From positions 6,572,001-6,636,000 of the forward strand of contig OY782765.1 in NCBI GenBank assembly GCA_963678275.1: 64,000 nucleotides of DNA, given 5' to 3'. The position numbers and the translations under genes were made by a program. The notes beneath the pieces were generated by a model that did not search any database, was not told the DNA's origin, and saw nothing but the letters and a program-made list of their open reading frames with translations. Position 1 is the first letter of the stretch. Every line of letters begins with the position of its first letter. This DNA comes from G963677445 sp963678275. Lineage in GTDB: Bacteria > Bacteroidota > Ignavibacteria > Ignavibacteriales > Melioribacteraceae. Of this stretch, positions 17,884-27,556 are shown one piece after another.

Positions 17884-19226
17884 AAATCCTCCTGATATAT
17901 GGTATATGTTTATTTTTCCCGATTCCATGATTTTTACAAATTTTGCAATAGCAAATTTTCATATTTATTTGTTGATGCAAAATCTTCACGTGTCAGCACA
18001 ACAGAAAAACAAATGTTATGCCCCATGAGCAGCCAGAAAGGAAGAATAAAGATTATTAATCAGGAGGAAATATTATTTCCCGGCCAATTCCCTGCAACAA
18101 ATAATCTTACTTCGTATTTGGGTTTGAACCCATATATAACAATATAAAAATGTAAAATTACAGTATCAAATTAATTCGTGATTTTTTTTATAAAAAAATA
18201 TGGAGGGGACTATTTTTTTATGGTTCTATGTGAAATACAGTGGGTAATTGAATTTAAGCCAGTGAGAAACCACATCGATCACTGATAAAATTTTCTTTAT
18301 TTCAAATACTTCCGGCTCTTTTTTTGTTAATATATTGGCATTGTAATATTTTTAATATGATGCAGTTTAAGCGCCATTTTATGCATCTCCTACAGAGATG
18401 TTTTCCAGGAGGTCTATTCTATTCTACAATAATGGAACCTCTACAAGGTTCTTTTTTATCTTGTTTGCCTTGTAGAGGCAATGATTAGTGCGGAACGTCC
18501 CAATGGGGTAGAATATTGTTAATAAAGCAAGACAAAATCCTTGTAGAGGATTCACAAACCATCTCCAGATAACCAAATCCTTTAAGACCTCCCAGGTAAA
18601 ATTCAAGTCAATCGAATATGATATTTATAGCACATCATTCATAAGCACTGTCAGGCAAACCATATATTGGCGCTTGTATAACTGTTCAGTTACGTTCATT
18701 TAATAGTTGGTTGTCTTTTCATTACCCACTGGTTTTCATATAGAACCTTTTTTATTCAGGAACAGGGGGATTTTAAATATTTTGACACGGACAAACAGGG
18801 TTGGGTATATAAAAATATAACCTTCTCAAAGGAATGGATCAGGCGAGGCTTTTTGTTTTAAAAAATCTCCGGGGCTTTTAAAACCCCGGAGGTTTGTGGA
18901 TATCTTTTATGAAAAGTAATATAGTTATCTGAAAACTTAATACAACTGATACCGAAAATCCACTGATAGTATGAAATATACGTGAGTCCAAAAATGAAAT
19001 TTACAGCTAAAGATTAGTACGAATTTGTGATTTGATTCCGGTCTTTCTGCCATTGAGCTATCTTACTGACAAAAAACTGTCGGCAACCCGGAATGAGATA
19101 ACTTCTTATATCGGAAATAGTATAAAATGTGTCATTCCCGCGCAGGTCATACAATAGACAAACAAACAGGAATCTAATTTCGAATAACACTTAAATTAGA
19201 TTCCTTCTCCATATATCGAACAGATG
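17884..19226. other. gene-free region between the two T9SS paralogues
   Basis: It holds the element at 18222-18747, the hairpin CTCCGGGG/CCCCGGAG at 18867-18891, and otherwise AT-rich sequence. Near 19050-19075 the minus strand reads TAGCTCAATGGCAGA, like a tRNA D-arm, but no tRNA can be folded. I see no gene. Confidence 0.5.
18222..18747. mobile_element. non-autonomous inverted-repeat element (MITE-like), copy 2
   Basis: 526 bp. Left end GGTTCTATGTGAAATACAGT and right end (reverse complement) GGTTCTATATGAAAACCAGT, both continuing GGGTAAT. It is flanked by a perfect 8-bp target duplication TTTTTTAT (18214-18221 and 18748-18755), so the ends are exact. The interior shares with copy 1 the segments after each end (TTTTCTTT near 18290, a TTCCGG-type stretch) but otherwise differs, and holds several small stem-loops (for example ACCTCTACAAGGTT near 18433). 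A minus-strand frame at 18424-18606 lies wholly inside and is not credible as a gene. Confidence 0.85.
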
Positions 19227-20351
19227 TTATTTGATAAGCATCATTTTTTTCTGTTGAAGGAATTTGCCGCCCGCTTCAAGCTGATAAAAATAAACACCGC
19301 TTGGAATATTTGAAGCGACAAAATCTTTTTCATAATTGCCCGCTTCCATTTCATGGTTTATCAGAGTGGCTGTTTCCTGGCCGAGAGCGTTGAATACTTT
19401 CAGAGTCACATTCCCCTTTTCCGGAATGCTGAATTTTATTTTAGTTGTCGGGTTAAAGGGATTGGGGAAATTCTGCTCCAAAACATATCCATCCACAACA
19501 ACAGTTTCAACCGTCACTATCCCGCTGTATTCATAAGTTCCGTCAGTGTCTGTCTGTTTCAGGCGGTATACATATTTGCCCTGTCCCGCGGTTTTATCTT
19601 CAAAGCTATAACTTTTCGGGCTGTTTGAATTGCCGTTACCTTCCACAAATCCGACCTTTTCCCAGGTTTCATATTTTACGGGATTTTTGATAACCAGGTT
19701 TTCTGTTTCTATTGTTTCGAGAGGAATATTTCTTTCTATTTCAAATCCGTAATTATTAAGCTCGGTTGCTGTGCTCCAGTTCAGAACCACTTTCCCGTCA
19801 ACATAGTTGCCCTCAAAAGTAACAAGTTCAACCGGAGTAGGGTTAACAGTGTTGACTACGGCTTTTATCGCGTGAACACCACCCCCGAGAGATGAAGATT
19901 CATACCAGTTACTATTATACCATACCCACTCTCCATCCGGCGCGTTGGAATCATTATCGATATAAATTCCATTGGATATTGTAATTCCAATCAAAAAAGT
20001 AACCTTACCTGTCATAGCTGTGCCATTATCGATCTGGTAAGTTTGCCAGGTGTCGCTTGTCGTACAATTAAATGTTCCGGAAAGAGAACCGACCACTGTT
20101 CTGTTGGGTGTAGTACTGGCCCAGCCATGAACCTTCCAGACAATGTTGCTTTCGGTGGCGTCGAGAGCAACCTGCAAATCTTCCAGATAATATGTACTGC
20201 CTCCAAAATCGTACGCTATTCCAGCTTCGAAAGCAGCCCCGGCGAGAACTCCGTCATCAAAAAATGTGCTGCCATATTCGATTGTCATCTGCTGACTGAA
20301 GAGGGGAACCGAGATGAATATTATGAAAAGGGGTATTAAAAATCTGGACAT
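19227..20351 (-). CDS. T9SS-secreted protein of unknown function (paralogue of 16756-17883)
   Basis: 374 aa from the ATG at 20351 (GGAGG 5 bases upstream; the frame is open four codons further). The domain order is as in its paralogue: signal peptide ending PLFSQ, N-terminal beta domain (residues ~22-150), fibronectin-like segment, type A T9SS domain (NFPNPFNPTTKI, ending KKMMLIK). After the signal peptide the two proteins differ at only scattered positions, so the duplication is recent or maintained by conversion. The signal peptides and upstream DNA are unrelated, which places the duplication border near codon 20. Confidence 0.88.
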   Translation of the reverse strand: MSRFLIPLFIIFISVPLFSQQMTIEYGSTFFDDGVLAGAAFEAGIAYDFGGSTYYLEDLQVALDATESNIVWKVHGWASTTPNRTVVGSLSGTFNCTTSDTWQTYQIDNGTAMTGKVTFLIGITISNGIYIDNDSNAPDGEWVWYNSNWYESSSLGGGVHAIKAVVNTVNPTPVELVTFEGNYVDGKVVLNWSTATELNNYGFEIERNIPLETIETENLVIKNPVKYETWEKVGFVEGNGNSNSPKSYSFEDKTAGQGKYVYRLKQTDTDGTYEYSGIVTVETVVVDGYVLEQNFPNPFNPTTKIKFSIPEKGNVTLKVFNALGQETATLINHEMEAGNYEKDFVASNIPSGVYFYQLEAGGKFLQQKKMMLIK

Positions 20352-20762
20352 TGTATCCTCCATTTATGGCTGTTAATATTATTTTCCTGATTTGATACTA
20401 TTATTTAAATGAGCTATTTTAATAACAGATACGAGGTATTATTAAGTTCAAGTATTCAGGCGCTTATCCAATGATTCTTTCATAGACCTTTACTTATCCT
20501 CTTTATTTGGGAAAGTTTGCCATGATTTTAGTTTAAAATTTTTTTGCTGACTACGTTTGGTTGAATGAAAGCACTTTTTTTATTTAACTTTTATAAAAAC
20601 AGAATAAATTTGAAGCCTATTTTAAATTCCCGGAAATTAAAGTGGATTTTATCTGTTGAGTTCCAAATAATTGAATTGATTATTTTGATCTAAAATGTTA
20701 TGTTCTTCTGAAATTTCACAGGTGTTTGGAAAATTTTCCGGCTTAGAGTGAATGGAGGATGA
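20352..20762. other. divergent intergenic region
   Basis: 411 bp between divergent secreted-protein genes. It must contain both promoters; the sequence is AT-rich with no hairpin or repeat that I can single out. Confidence 0.4.
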
Positions 20763-22304
20763 ATGAAACATTTGATTATTTATTTAATTGTAAATTTATT
20801 GCTGTTGGTCAGCATTTCTGCTCAATCAGGTAAGCAGGGTGCATATTACAAATTCCTGATAAACGACTTCAGTATGCCCCTGGATAATAAAGGTATTCTG
20901 GCAGATGTTGACAGCATTACAGAGAAGAATGGCAGATACCAGAATATTCATTTTCTGTTCTCAGGGGGATTTCTGATGAGCGGATTCTGTGAAGATACTC
21001 TTTGGGCGAATGGCGTCGCGTCGGCTTCTTATGTATTTAATTATGAACCGGGTCCGGTTGGTTCCGGTTATGACACAAACGCTGTGATTTATATTGTTGA
21101 CACAAATGATGAGCCATTCGGGCAGTCGTGGATTGACTGGGGGGACGCGGTTGCTATTGGCGCCAGGTATTATGATGGAGATAACGACGGGGAATATAAC
21201 CCTGTCGATCTGAACAACAATGGTTTATGGGATGAAAATGAGGATAAACCGGCCCTGTTGGGTGATAAGATGGCTTTCTGTGTTTATAATGATTCGGAAC
21301 CTCTTTCCACAAGAATAAGGTTCGAAGGTATTTCACCAATGGGGATTGAAATCAGGCAATATCTCTATGGTTATTACTCCACCGAAAAACCTTATTCAAA
21401 TGTATTATTTGTGCTTTATGAAATAGTTAATAACAATCCTGATAACTCTTCTTTTACAGATGTCATTTTCGGTATCTGGGGGGATCCGGATATGGGTATA
21501 GATTTTCGGGAGGATATCGCTGGTTGTGACCGCGATTTCTCGGCTGGTTATATTTATAAAATGAATACACTCGACAAGATTTCTTTTCTTGTTTCTTCAT
21601 ATAGCGCGGAAAATCCTGAAAATTATTTTTCATCTTTTATACATTACCAGGCCTCAGACCCTGATCTTGGAGCTCCTGACAACTCCACACATAGCCGAAA
21701 TTACAATCTTGGAAAACATAAATTTGGCTATTCAATAAATCCATGCGACTGGGAGCCGGGGAATAACCCGGCAGGGTGTGATACCATCAGCGATCGTTAC
21801 TGGTATTCCGGCGATCCCGTCCAGGGAACAGGGTGGCTTAATACCAGACCAACCGACCAGAGAATGATGATAAACGTCGGTCCCTTTGATCTTGGGTATG
21901 GCGAAACAAAAAAGATTACAGCCACTTATGTAATAGGGGAAGGGGATACATGCCTTGCAGCGCTTACGGATGCCAGAGAAACAATCAACGCGCTTATAGG
22001 CAATGTAATGAAATCAGAATATGAAATAATTCCGAAGCCGCGGGATTATCAACTCCCGCAAAATTTCCCCAATCCGTTTAATCCTGAAACCACGATACAA
22101 TTTTCCATCCCTGAAAGAACATTTACAAAATTATCTGTCGCAAATGTTCTCGGTGAGGTGGTGGAAGTTTTAATTTCGGAAGATAAACCGGCGGGTGATT
22201 ATACCATAAAATTCAATGGAGAGAAACTTCCATCAGGAGTCTATTTCTATACTTTGGAAACAAAAGAATTTTCACAGACAAATAAAATGATACTTTTAAA
22301 ATAA
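20763..22304 (+). CDS. T9SS-secreted protein of unknown function, tandem copy 1
   Basis: 513 aa. Signal peptide (to about SISAQ, residue 20), a large domain with recurring D-N-D-G and N-N-N/D-G-x-W-D-E-N-E-D segments (calcium-loop-like, around residues 140-165), a Cys pair region CDWEPGNNPAGCD and WYSGDPVQGTGWLN, then a type A T9SS domain (NFPNPFNPETTI ... KMILLK). GGAGGATGA precedes the ATG. First of three tandem paralogues separated by 15-bp gaps. I do not recognise the core domain, though similar secreted proteins are common in Ignavibacteria. This copy is the most diverged of the three. Confidence 0.88.
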   Translation: MKHLIIYLIVNLLLLVSISAQSGKQGAYYKFLINDFSMPLDNKGILADVDSITEKNGRYQNIHFLFSGGFLMSGFCEDTLWANGVASASYVFNYEPGPVGSGYDTNAVIYIVDTNDEPFGQSWIDWGDAVAIGARYYDGDNDGEYNPVDLNNNGLWDENEDKPALLGDKMAFCVYNDSEPLSTRIRFEGISPMGIEIRQYLYGYYSTEKPYSNVLFVLYEIVNNNPDNSSFTDVIFGIWGDPDMGIDFREDIAGCDRDFSAGYIYKMNTLDKISFLVSSYSAENPENYFSSFIHYQASDPDLGAPDNSTHSRNYNLGKHKFGYSINPCDWEPGNNPAGCDTISDRYWYSGDPVQGTGWLNTRPTDQRMMINVGPFDLGYGETKKITATYVIGEGDTCLAALTDARETINALIGNVMKSEYEIIPKPRDYQLPQNFPNPFNPETTIQFSIPERTFTKLSVANVLGEVVEVLISEDKPAGDYTIKFNGEKLPSGVYFYTLETKEFSQTNKMILLK

Positions 22305-22319
22305 TGAGGGCAGCCTGAT

Positions 22320-23848
22320 ATGCGAAAAGTTATAATATTTTTATTTTTAATTGTTTCTGCTTCATTTGCTCAAACCGGGGCGGCAGGGGAAAAATATTTA
22401 TTCAAAGTGAATAATATCCAGATGCCGATGGATAACCGGGGGATTTTGGGCGATGTGGATATCACTTCTGATAAGGGAGGTTATTTCAGAGGATCGAGAT
22501 TCCTCTTTTCCGGAGGTTTTTTACTTAGCGGTTATTTGGAGAATTTAATGTGGATAAATGGTATGGCCTCATCCATAATTGTTGAAGATTATAAACCTGG
22601 AAGGGTAGGAGCTTCAAACGATGAAGCACAAATCTATGTAATAGATAAAGATGATCCTGAATTTGGCCAGGCATGGAAGGACTGGAAAAACGCTGTCGAC
22701 CTGGGCGCTGAGTTTTATGACGGAAATAAAAACGGAATATATGAACCCTACGACCTGAATTTTAACGGCAAATGGGATGAGAATGAGGATGCTCCTGTTA
22801 TTTATGGCACAAGAACAGCGTTCTGCGTTTATAATGATTCAAAACCTCAGGGTGAGAGACCCAGATTCAGTAATCTTGTTCCCCCGATTGGTGTTGAGGT
22901 CAGACAGTATGTATATGCTTATGACACAGATGAAAAACCACTCTCAAATGTTTTTTATGTGGATTATGAATTTATTAATAAAAATCCGGAAAAAAAGAAG
23001 TTTACAGATGTTGTATTCAGCATTTATGCTGATTTTGATTTGGGATATTTGTCGATGACGAACTTACCGGCTGTGATCCCGAAGAAAATACCGCATATGT
23101 TTATCAGCATGAAAATGAAATAAATTTTGCGGCGATGATTTCACTTGAATCTCCGGGGTATGAAAAATCAGATTTATCAGCATTTACAAATTTTTATTAC
23201 AAATATTTAGAGGAACCAGATTATCATACACTATTCCGGGCATTTCAATTAGGATACATTGGAGCTACTTATGAAGTAAACCCTTGTGATTTTTTAGAAG
23301 GGAATAATCCTGAAGGTTGTGATACATTGAATAATAAATTGTGGTATTCCGGTGATCCGGTTAATGAAACCGGCTGGTTAAATACTTTAGAAAAAGATCA
23401 GCGGTTTTTAATGAGCATTAAACCAACGGATTTAGCTTATGGTGAATCGAAACGAATCCGCGTGGCATATATTGTCGGGCAGAGGAATACAAGTCTGGAA
23501 TCTGTTGAAGATGCCAGGGAAATCGCCAAAGCGCTGAAAGGTGATGTGGTTAATACCTATGTGAATAATGAAAAAATTTATCCTGAGGGATACAGCCTTG
23601 AGCAAAATTATCCCAATCCTTTTAACCCGCAGACCACCATAAGATTTACCCTGCCGGAGGAAACTGAAGTAACATTAATACTGACAAATCTCCTCGGCAA
23701 AACAAAACATATACTGAATAACCTGAATCTCGCCGCGGGAACCTATGATTACCCTTACGACGCTTCAGATTTACCCACAGGCGTTTACTTTTATACGCTG
23801 GTTACAGAAAAATACAGAAGCACAAAAAAGATGCTGCTGGTGAAATAG
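22320..23848 (+). pseudogene. T9SS-secreted protein, tandem copy 2, broken by a single frameshift
   Basis: The frame from 22320 (signal peptide ending SASFAQ) follows copy 3 closely as far as FADFDLGY-type residues and then leaves it at the TTT at 23048-23050, ending at 23123. With one extra T the frame continues FVDDELTGCDPEENTAYVYQ and on into the second open frame, which ends 23848 with a T9SS domain (NYPNPFNPQTTI ... KKMLLVK). Both halves are otherwise intact and about as conserved as copy 3, so either the break is very recent or it is a base-calling error. Translation could re-start at an internal ATG (23135) but would lack a signal peptide. Confidence 0.85.
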
Positions 23849-23863
23849 CCTGATGGAGGGAAT

Positions 23864-25402
23864 ATGAGATTCGTAGTTTTTATATTATTACTCTTTACAT
23901 TGAACATTTTTCCGCAAACCGGGGCGGTAGGAGATGAATATCTGTTCAAAGTGAATAATATCCAAATGCCGATGGATAACCGGGGGATTTTGGGCGATGT
24001 GGATATCACTTCTGAAAAGGGAGGTTATTTCAGAGGATCGAGGTTCCTCTTTTCCGGTGGATTTATACTGGGGGGATATTATAATGAGCAATTGTTGGTC
24101 AATGGAGTCGCTTCTTCAGCTCTTTCAAGAGATTATGAACCGGGAGAAGTGGGAGGATCTTTCGATGAAAATGCCATGATTTATGTTATAGATAAAGATG
24201 ATCCTGAATTTGGCAAGGCATGGAAGGACTGGAAAAACGCTGTCGACCTGGGCGCTGAGTTTTATGACGGAAATAAAAACGGGATATATGAACCCTACGA
24301 CCTGAATTTTAACGGCAAATGGGATGAGAATGAGGATGCTCCTGTTATTTTTGGCACCCGAACCGCATTCTGTGTTTATAATGATTCTAAACCGCAGAGC
24401 GAGCGATTCGGATTTGATGGATGGGTTGGACCGGGGCCTGTCGGAATTGAGGTCAGGCAGTATGTATATGCTTATGAAACAGATGAAAAACCACTCTCAA
24501 ATGTTTTATATGTGGATTATGAGTTCATCAATAAAAATCCTCAGCAAAAAACATTAACAGAAATGATTTACAGTATATGGGCAGATTTTGATTTGGGATA
24601 TGATTTTAACGATGAACTTGTCGGCTGTGATCCGCAAGAGAACACCTGTTTTGTTTATCAAAATTCAAGCGAAATAGATTTTTCGGCGATGATTTCTCTG
24701 CAGTCTCCCGGATATGAAAATTCAAATTATTCTTCATTTCTTAATTTTGATTATGATTACAATATAGATTATGACTATTTGAGACTCTACAGAGGATTTC
24801 AATTCGGTTATGGCGCTTATGTAGATGATATAGACCCTTGCGACTTTAGCCAGGGGAATAACCCGGAAGGTTGCGATACTCTGAATTGTAAATACTGGTA
24901 TTCGGGTGATCCGGTTTCCGGTGCAGGATGGCTGAACATAAGGGAGCAGGACCAGAGAGTTATGATGAATATTGGTCCCGAGGAATTTCCTTATGGCGCT
25001 TCTAAACGAATCCGCGTGGCGTATATTATCGGGCAGAGGAATACAAGTCTGGAATCTGTTGAAGATGCCAGGGAAATCGCCAAAGTCCTGAAAGGTGATG
25101 TGGTTAATACCTATGTGAATAATGAAAGAATTTATCCTGAGGGATACAGACTTGAGCAAAATTATCCCAATCCTTTTAACCCGCAGACCACCATAAGATT
25201 TACCCTGCCGGAGGAAACTGAAGTAACCCTGAAACTGACAAATATTTTGGGCAAAACAAAATATATACTGAATAACCTGAAACTCGCCGCGGGCACCTAT
25301 GATTATCCTTACGACGCTTCAGATTTACCCACAGGCGTTTACTTTTATACGCTGGTTACAGAAAAATACAGAAGCACAAAAAAGATGCTGCTTATCAGGT
25401 GA
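23864..25402 (+). CDS. T9SS-secreted protein of unknown function, tandem copy 3
   Basis: 512 aa, intact. Signal peptide ending NIFPQ, then the same core as copies 1 and 2 with NKNGIYEPYDLN and FNGKWDENEDAP (calcium-loop-like), CDFSQGNNPEGCD, WYSGDPVSGAGW, and a type A T9SS domain (NYPNPFNPQTTI ... KKMLLIR). GGAGGGAAT precedes the ATG. Long blocks are nearly identical to copy 2 at DNA level (for instance the ~250 bp coding for the C-terminus), while the region around residues 255-330 is diverged. Likely co-transcribed with copies 1 and 2. Confidence 0.9.
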   Translation: MRFVVFILLLFTLNIFPQTGAVGDEYLFKVNNIQMPMDNRGILGDVDITSEKGGYFRGSRFLFSGGFILGGYYNEQLLVNGVASSALSRDYEPGEVGGSFDENAMIYVIDKDDPEFGKAWKDWKNAVDLGAEFYDGNKNGIYEPYDLNFNGKWDENEDAPVIFGTRTAFCVYNDSKPQSERFGFDGWVGPGPVGIEVRQYVYAYETDEKPLSNVLYVDYEFINKNPQQKTLTEMIYSIWADFDLGYDFNDELVGCDPQENTCFVYQNSSEIDFSAMISLQSPGYENSNYSSFLNFDYDYNIDYDYLRLYRGFQFGYGAYVDDIDPCDFSQGNNPEGCDTLNCKYWYSGDPVSGAGWLNIREQDQRVMMNIGPEEFPYGASKRIRVAYIIGQRNTSLESVEDAREIAKVLKGDVVNTYVNNERIYPEGYRLEQNYPNPFNPQTTIRFTLPEETEVTLKLTNILGKTKYILNNLKLAAGTYDYPYDASDLPTGVYFYTLVTEKYRSTKKMLLIR

Positions 25403-25774
25403 TTGAATTTTTCCGGAGATTTCCCGGGGAAAACATTAAAAATCATTCAAGCCGGAGCCATCTTATAATTATTCATTATCAATTTTCAATTTTCAATTAA
25501 AAAAGAGCGGGCTTGTTTTTGTAATAATGGAGTTGGTTTGCGGCAGGTCATTTATAATATATTAAGATAACGTTAAGTTTTTGAAATAAATTATTAATCA
25601 TAGTTTAACAAATATTGAAAACGGGGCGTAATCGAATGATTTAATCAGAGGATAAAATATCTTATATGTAATAACGCAGGTGTGGCAGATTAATACCCTT
25701 TACAATGATATCGGTATTTATTTGATTACGAGTGCAACTTAAAAGAATTTTTATCACTAATAATAGATGTTGCC
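25403..25774. other. intergenic region
   Basis: 372 bp, AT-rich, with a short direct repeat AATTTTCAATTTTCAATT near 25482. No gene or clear hairpin. It probably holds the promoter of the small gene at 25775. Confidence 0.4.
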
Positions 25775-25966
25775 ATGACACAAAATGAAATTATCTATTC
25801 TTCAGTTGCGCTATTCGCGATAATGTTTATTGTTATTATGCTCGGTTCCTATATCGGTTATAAACTCAGATGCAGGAGACTTGAGAGGGAACAGAATAGG
25901 AAAAATATGGAGAATTTATCACCAGCGGTCGCGTATGAAAGAGGAAATTATTTAAAACAGGTTTAA
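25775..25966 (+). CDS. small single-span membrane protein
   Basis: 63 aa, MTQNEIIYSSVALF.... One transmembrane segment at about residues 9-28, followed by a positively charged stretch (KLRCRRLEREQNRK), so N-terminus out and C-terminus in is expected. A second gene with the same N-terminal pattern, MTQ(N/D)EIIYSS, lies 190 bp downstream (26157-26336). A terminator at 25996-26027 separates them. The conserved leader and spacing argue that these are real genes. Function unknown; size and topology recall CcoQ/CydX-type accessory peptides, but nothing specific supports that. Confidence 0.6.
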   Translation: MTQNEIIYSSVALFAIMFIVIMLGSYIGYKLRCRRLEREQNRKNMENLSPAVAYERGNYLKQV

Positions 25967-25995
25967 TTATCAGTAAGTATGAAGTCAGAAGTTTT

Positions 25996-26027
25996 AAAAA
26001 CCGGATGCTTATGAGGCGCCGGTTTTT
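25996..26027 (+). terminator. intrinsic terminator after the small membrane protein gene
   Basis: Stem AAAAACCGG/CCGGTTTTT with a 14-base loop, followed by more T residues. Confidence 0.8.
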
Positions 26028-26156
26028 TTTATTCATGTGATCTGAAGCAAATAGTTTTAACAAGCCGCGAAAAGCTTAATGATTAAATTTATTCAGAAGA
26101 AAATATTTTTTAATTTTGTGTTTGTTCAGGAAAAATAATTAAACGAACCGGAAAAT

Positions 26157-26336
26157 ATGACACAGGATGAAATAATTTATTCTTCTACAGCGCTGATAGC
26201 GGGAATTGTTTTTTTTGTTATGATTTTTTCTTTTGTCATTTACAAAATAAGAAGCAGAAAAAACAAACCGGAAAGATTCACCCTCAATAAAGAGCATGGT
26301 TTTGTTCACACCAATTATGAAAAAAGGAAGCTCTGA
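26157..26336 (+). CDS. small single-span membrane protein, paralogue of 25775-25966
   Basis: 59 aa, MTQDEIIYSSTALIAGIV..., with a transmembrane segment at about 9-29 and a basic tail (KIRSRKNKPER). It shares the first ten residues, apart from Asn4/Asp4, with the gene at 25775 but little of the tail. CGGAAA lies before the ATG. It ends 47 bp from the convergent PepSY-type gene. Function unknown; I rate it real because of the pair. Confidence 0.6.
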   Translation: MTQDEIIYSSTALIAGIVFFVMIFSFVIYKIRSRKNKPERFTLNKEHGFVHTNYEKRKL

Positions 26337-26383
26337 AAATAGTCGAATTAATGAATTATAAAATATGCGGGTATTCTAAAGAA

Positions 26384-26944
26384 TTACCAGGCGTAAATTA
26401 TCAGGAAAATAATTATCATGAGGAGACCGAGACCACTCATCCATGCTCCTCTTCCTTTGATTCCTTTCTTCCCTTTTAAGATAAAGAGTCCGGTTACGGC
26501 CAGAATAAATAAAGCAGCCGAATAAATATCTGAAATCCAGGTCCAGAGCAGATTTGGATTATAGTGCAGATAGCTGATTTCGAAAAAAAATGGTCGTCGT
26601 CTTATGTCCTCAATAAATCCTTCACCCGAAGCAAGATCAATTTCCGCGCTTCCTCCTTTCAGGAAAATTTTTAGTTTCCCCGGTTCGGGATAATAATGTT
26701 TTTTATAAAGACCAGATACTTCATATTTCTCCAGCAGCTTCAGAGTTTCCTCTTTAGACATCTTATTATTCAGGCTGTCCGGATGATAAGATATTTCAGT
26801 TCTTGTAATAATAAACTGGGGATTCCAGTCGTTGACGTGATTGAGCGCTATTCCTGAAACAGCGTATATGATCGTCATAGCAAAGAAAAAATAACCGAGG
26901 TCCCTATGCAGGACCCGGTTAATTTTATACCACTTTAATTTCAA
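26384..26944 (-). CDS. PepSY-associated transmembrane family protein
   Basis: 186 aa. The opening KINRVLHRDLGYFFFAMTIIYAVSG is typical of PepSY_TM proteins, with a His and Arg at the start of membrane helix 1; further helices lie near residues 135-155 and 163-184. A short outer domain (about 45-125) sits between. Relatives are tied to iron or haem uptake and reduction in the inner membrane. It is the second gene after the lipoprotein 26948-27556 with only 3 bp between, so they are one operon. Shorter than classical PepSY_TM proteins (which exceed 350 aa). Confidence 0.8.
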   Translation of the reverse strand: MKLKWYKINRVLHRDLGYFFFAMTIIYAVSGIALNHVNDWNPQFIITRTEISYHPDSLNNKMSKEETLKLLEKYEVSGLYKKHYYPEPGKLKIFLKGGSAEIDLASGEGFIEDIRRRPFFFEISYLHYNPNLLWTWISDIYSAALFILAVTGLFILKGKKGIKGRGAWMSGLGLLMIIIFLIIYAW

Positions 26945-26947
26945 ATG

Positions 26948-27556
26948 TTACTCTCCCGAAGGTTTTTCTTCAAACTTCGAACATTCAACAGAATAAAACG
27001 CCAGATAACCTTTTTCGGCGCTTTTTAACTGTTCACGCATATCGGCAATTTGTTTCAGGTCTTCTTCTTTAGAATGATGATCATCTTCTTCAGCCTCAGC
27101 TTCCCCCTTTTCATGGTCATCTTTTTCTCCCATCTCACCTTCATGCTCGTGTCCGCTGTGAGCAGCTTCCGGTTTTTCGGATGTGATATTCTTTTCCCAT
27201 TCATCAAGATATGCCGCGTCCACTCTCTGTTCCTCAACAATACCCCAGGCTACAACATCACTTCCTTCAAGTTTTACATCAAATGCGCCAACTTTATCAC
27301 CCGCGGTGAATTTAAATCTCTGTTCCGGATCTTCACCTATCAAAAACATTCTTTTCCCGCCATGCTTACAAACATGCACAACAGTACCGGTAACTTCCAC
27401 CATTTTATCAACATACTTTTCAGCATCCGTGTTAAGTTGTTCAACAGTTAGTTTCGCGGCTGGTTTCATTTCGGCAGTTTCCTTTTTTTCCTCTTTATTA
27501 GCGCAGGCAAAAAGGAAAAGTGTAAGTATAATCGCGATTGAAATTTTTTTGAACAT
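26948..27556 (-). CDS. lipoprotein with OB-fold-like domain and His/Glu-rich metal-binding stretch
   Basis: 202 aa. Lipobox LFLFAC (Cys18). Residues ~35-115 look like an OB-fold (VDKMVEVTGTVVHVCKHGGKRMFLIGED ... VVAWGIVEEQRV) with a conserved C-K-H-G-G. Residues ~132-165 are extremely rich in His, Glu and Asp (HSGHEHEG, DDHEKGEAEAEEDDHHSKEED), a likely metal-binding tether. Lipid-anchored in the periplasm or outer membrane. Upstream gene of the PepSY-type partner, so metal or redox handling is the reasonable inference. The exact family is not certain. Confidence 0.75.
   Translation of the reverse strand: MFKKISIAIILTLFLFACANKEEKKETAEMKPAAKLTVEQLNTDAEKYVDKMVEVTGTVVHVCKHGGKRMFLIGEDPEQRFKFTAGDKVGAFDVKLEGSDVVAWGIVEEQRVDAAYLDEWEKNITSEKPEAAHSGHEHEGEMGEKDDHEKGEAEAEEDDHHSKEEDLKQIADMREQLKSAEKGYLAFYSVECSKFEEKPSGE

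Noticed and set aside
18424..18606. 60-codon minus-strand frame
   Set aside because: Lies wholly inside the inverted-repeat element 18222-18747 and is built of its small palindromes; no ribosome-binding site.
19040..19090. tRNA gene on the minus strand
   Set aside because: TAGCTCAATGGCAGA resembles a D-arm, but no anticodon arm, T-arm (GGTTCRA) or acceptor pairing follows.
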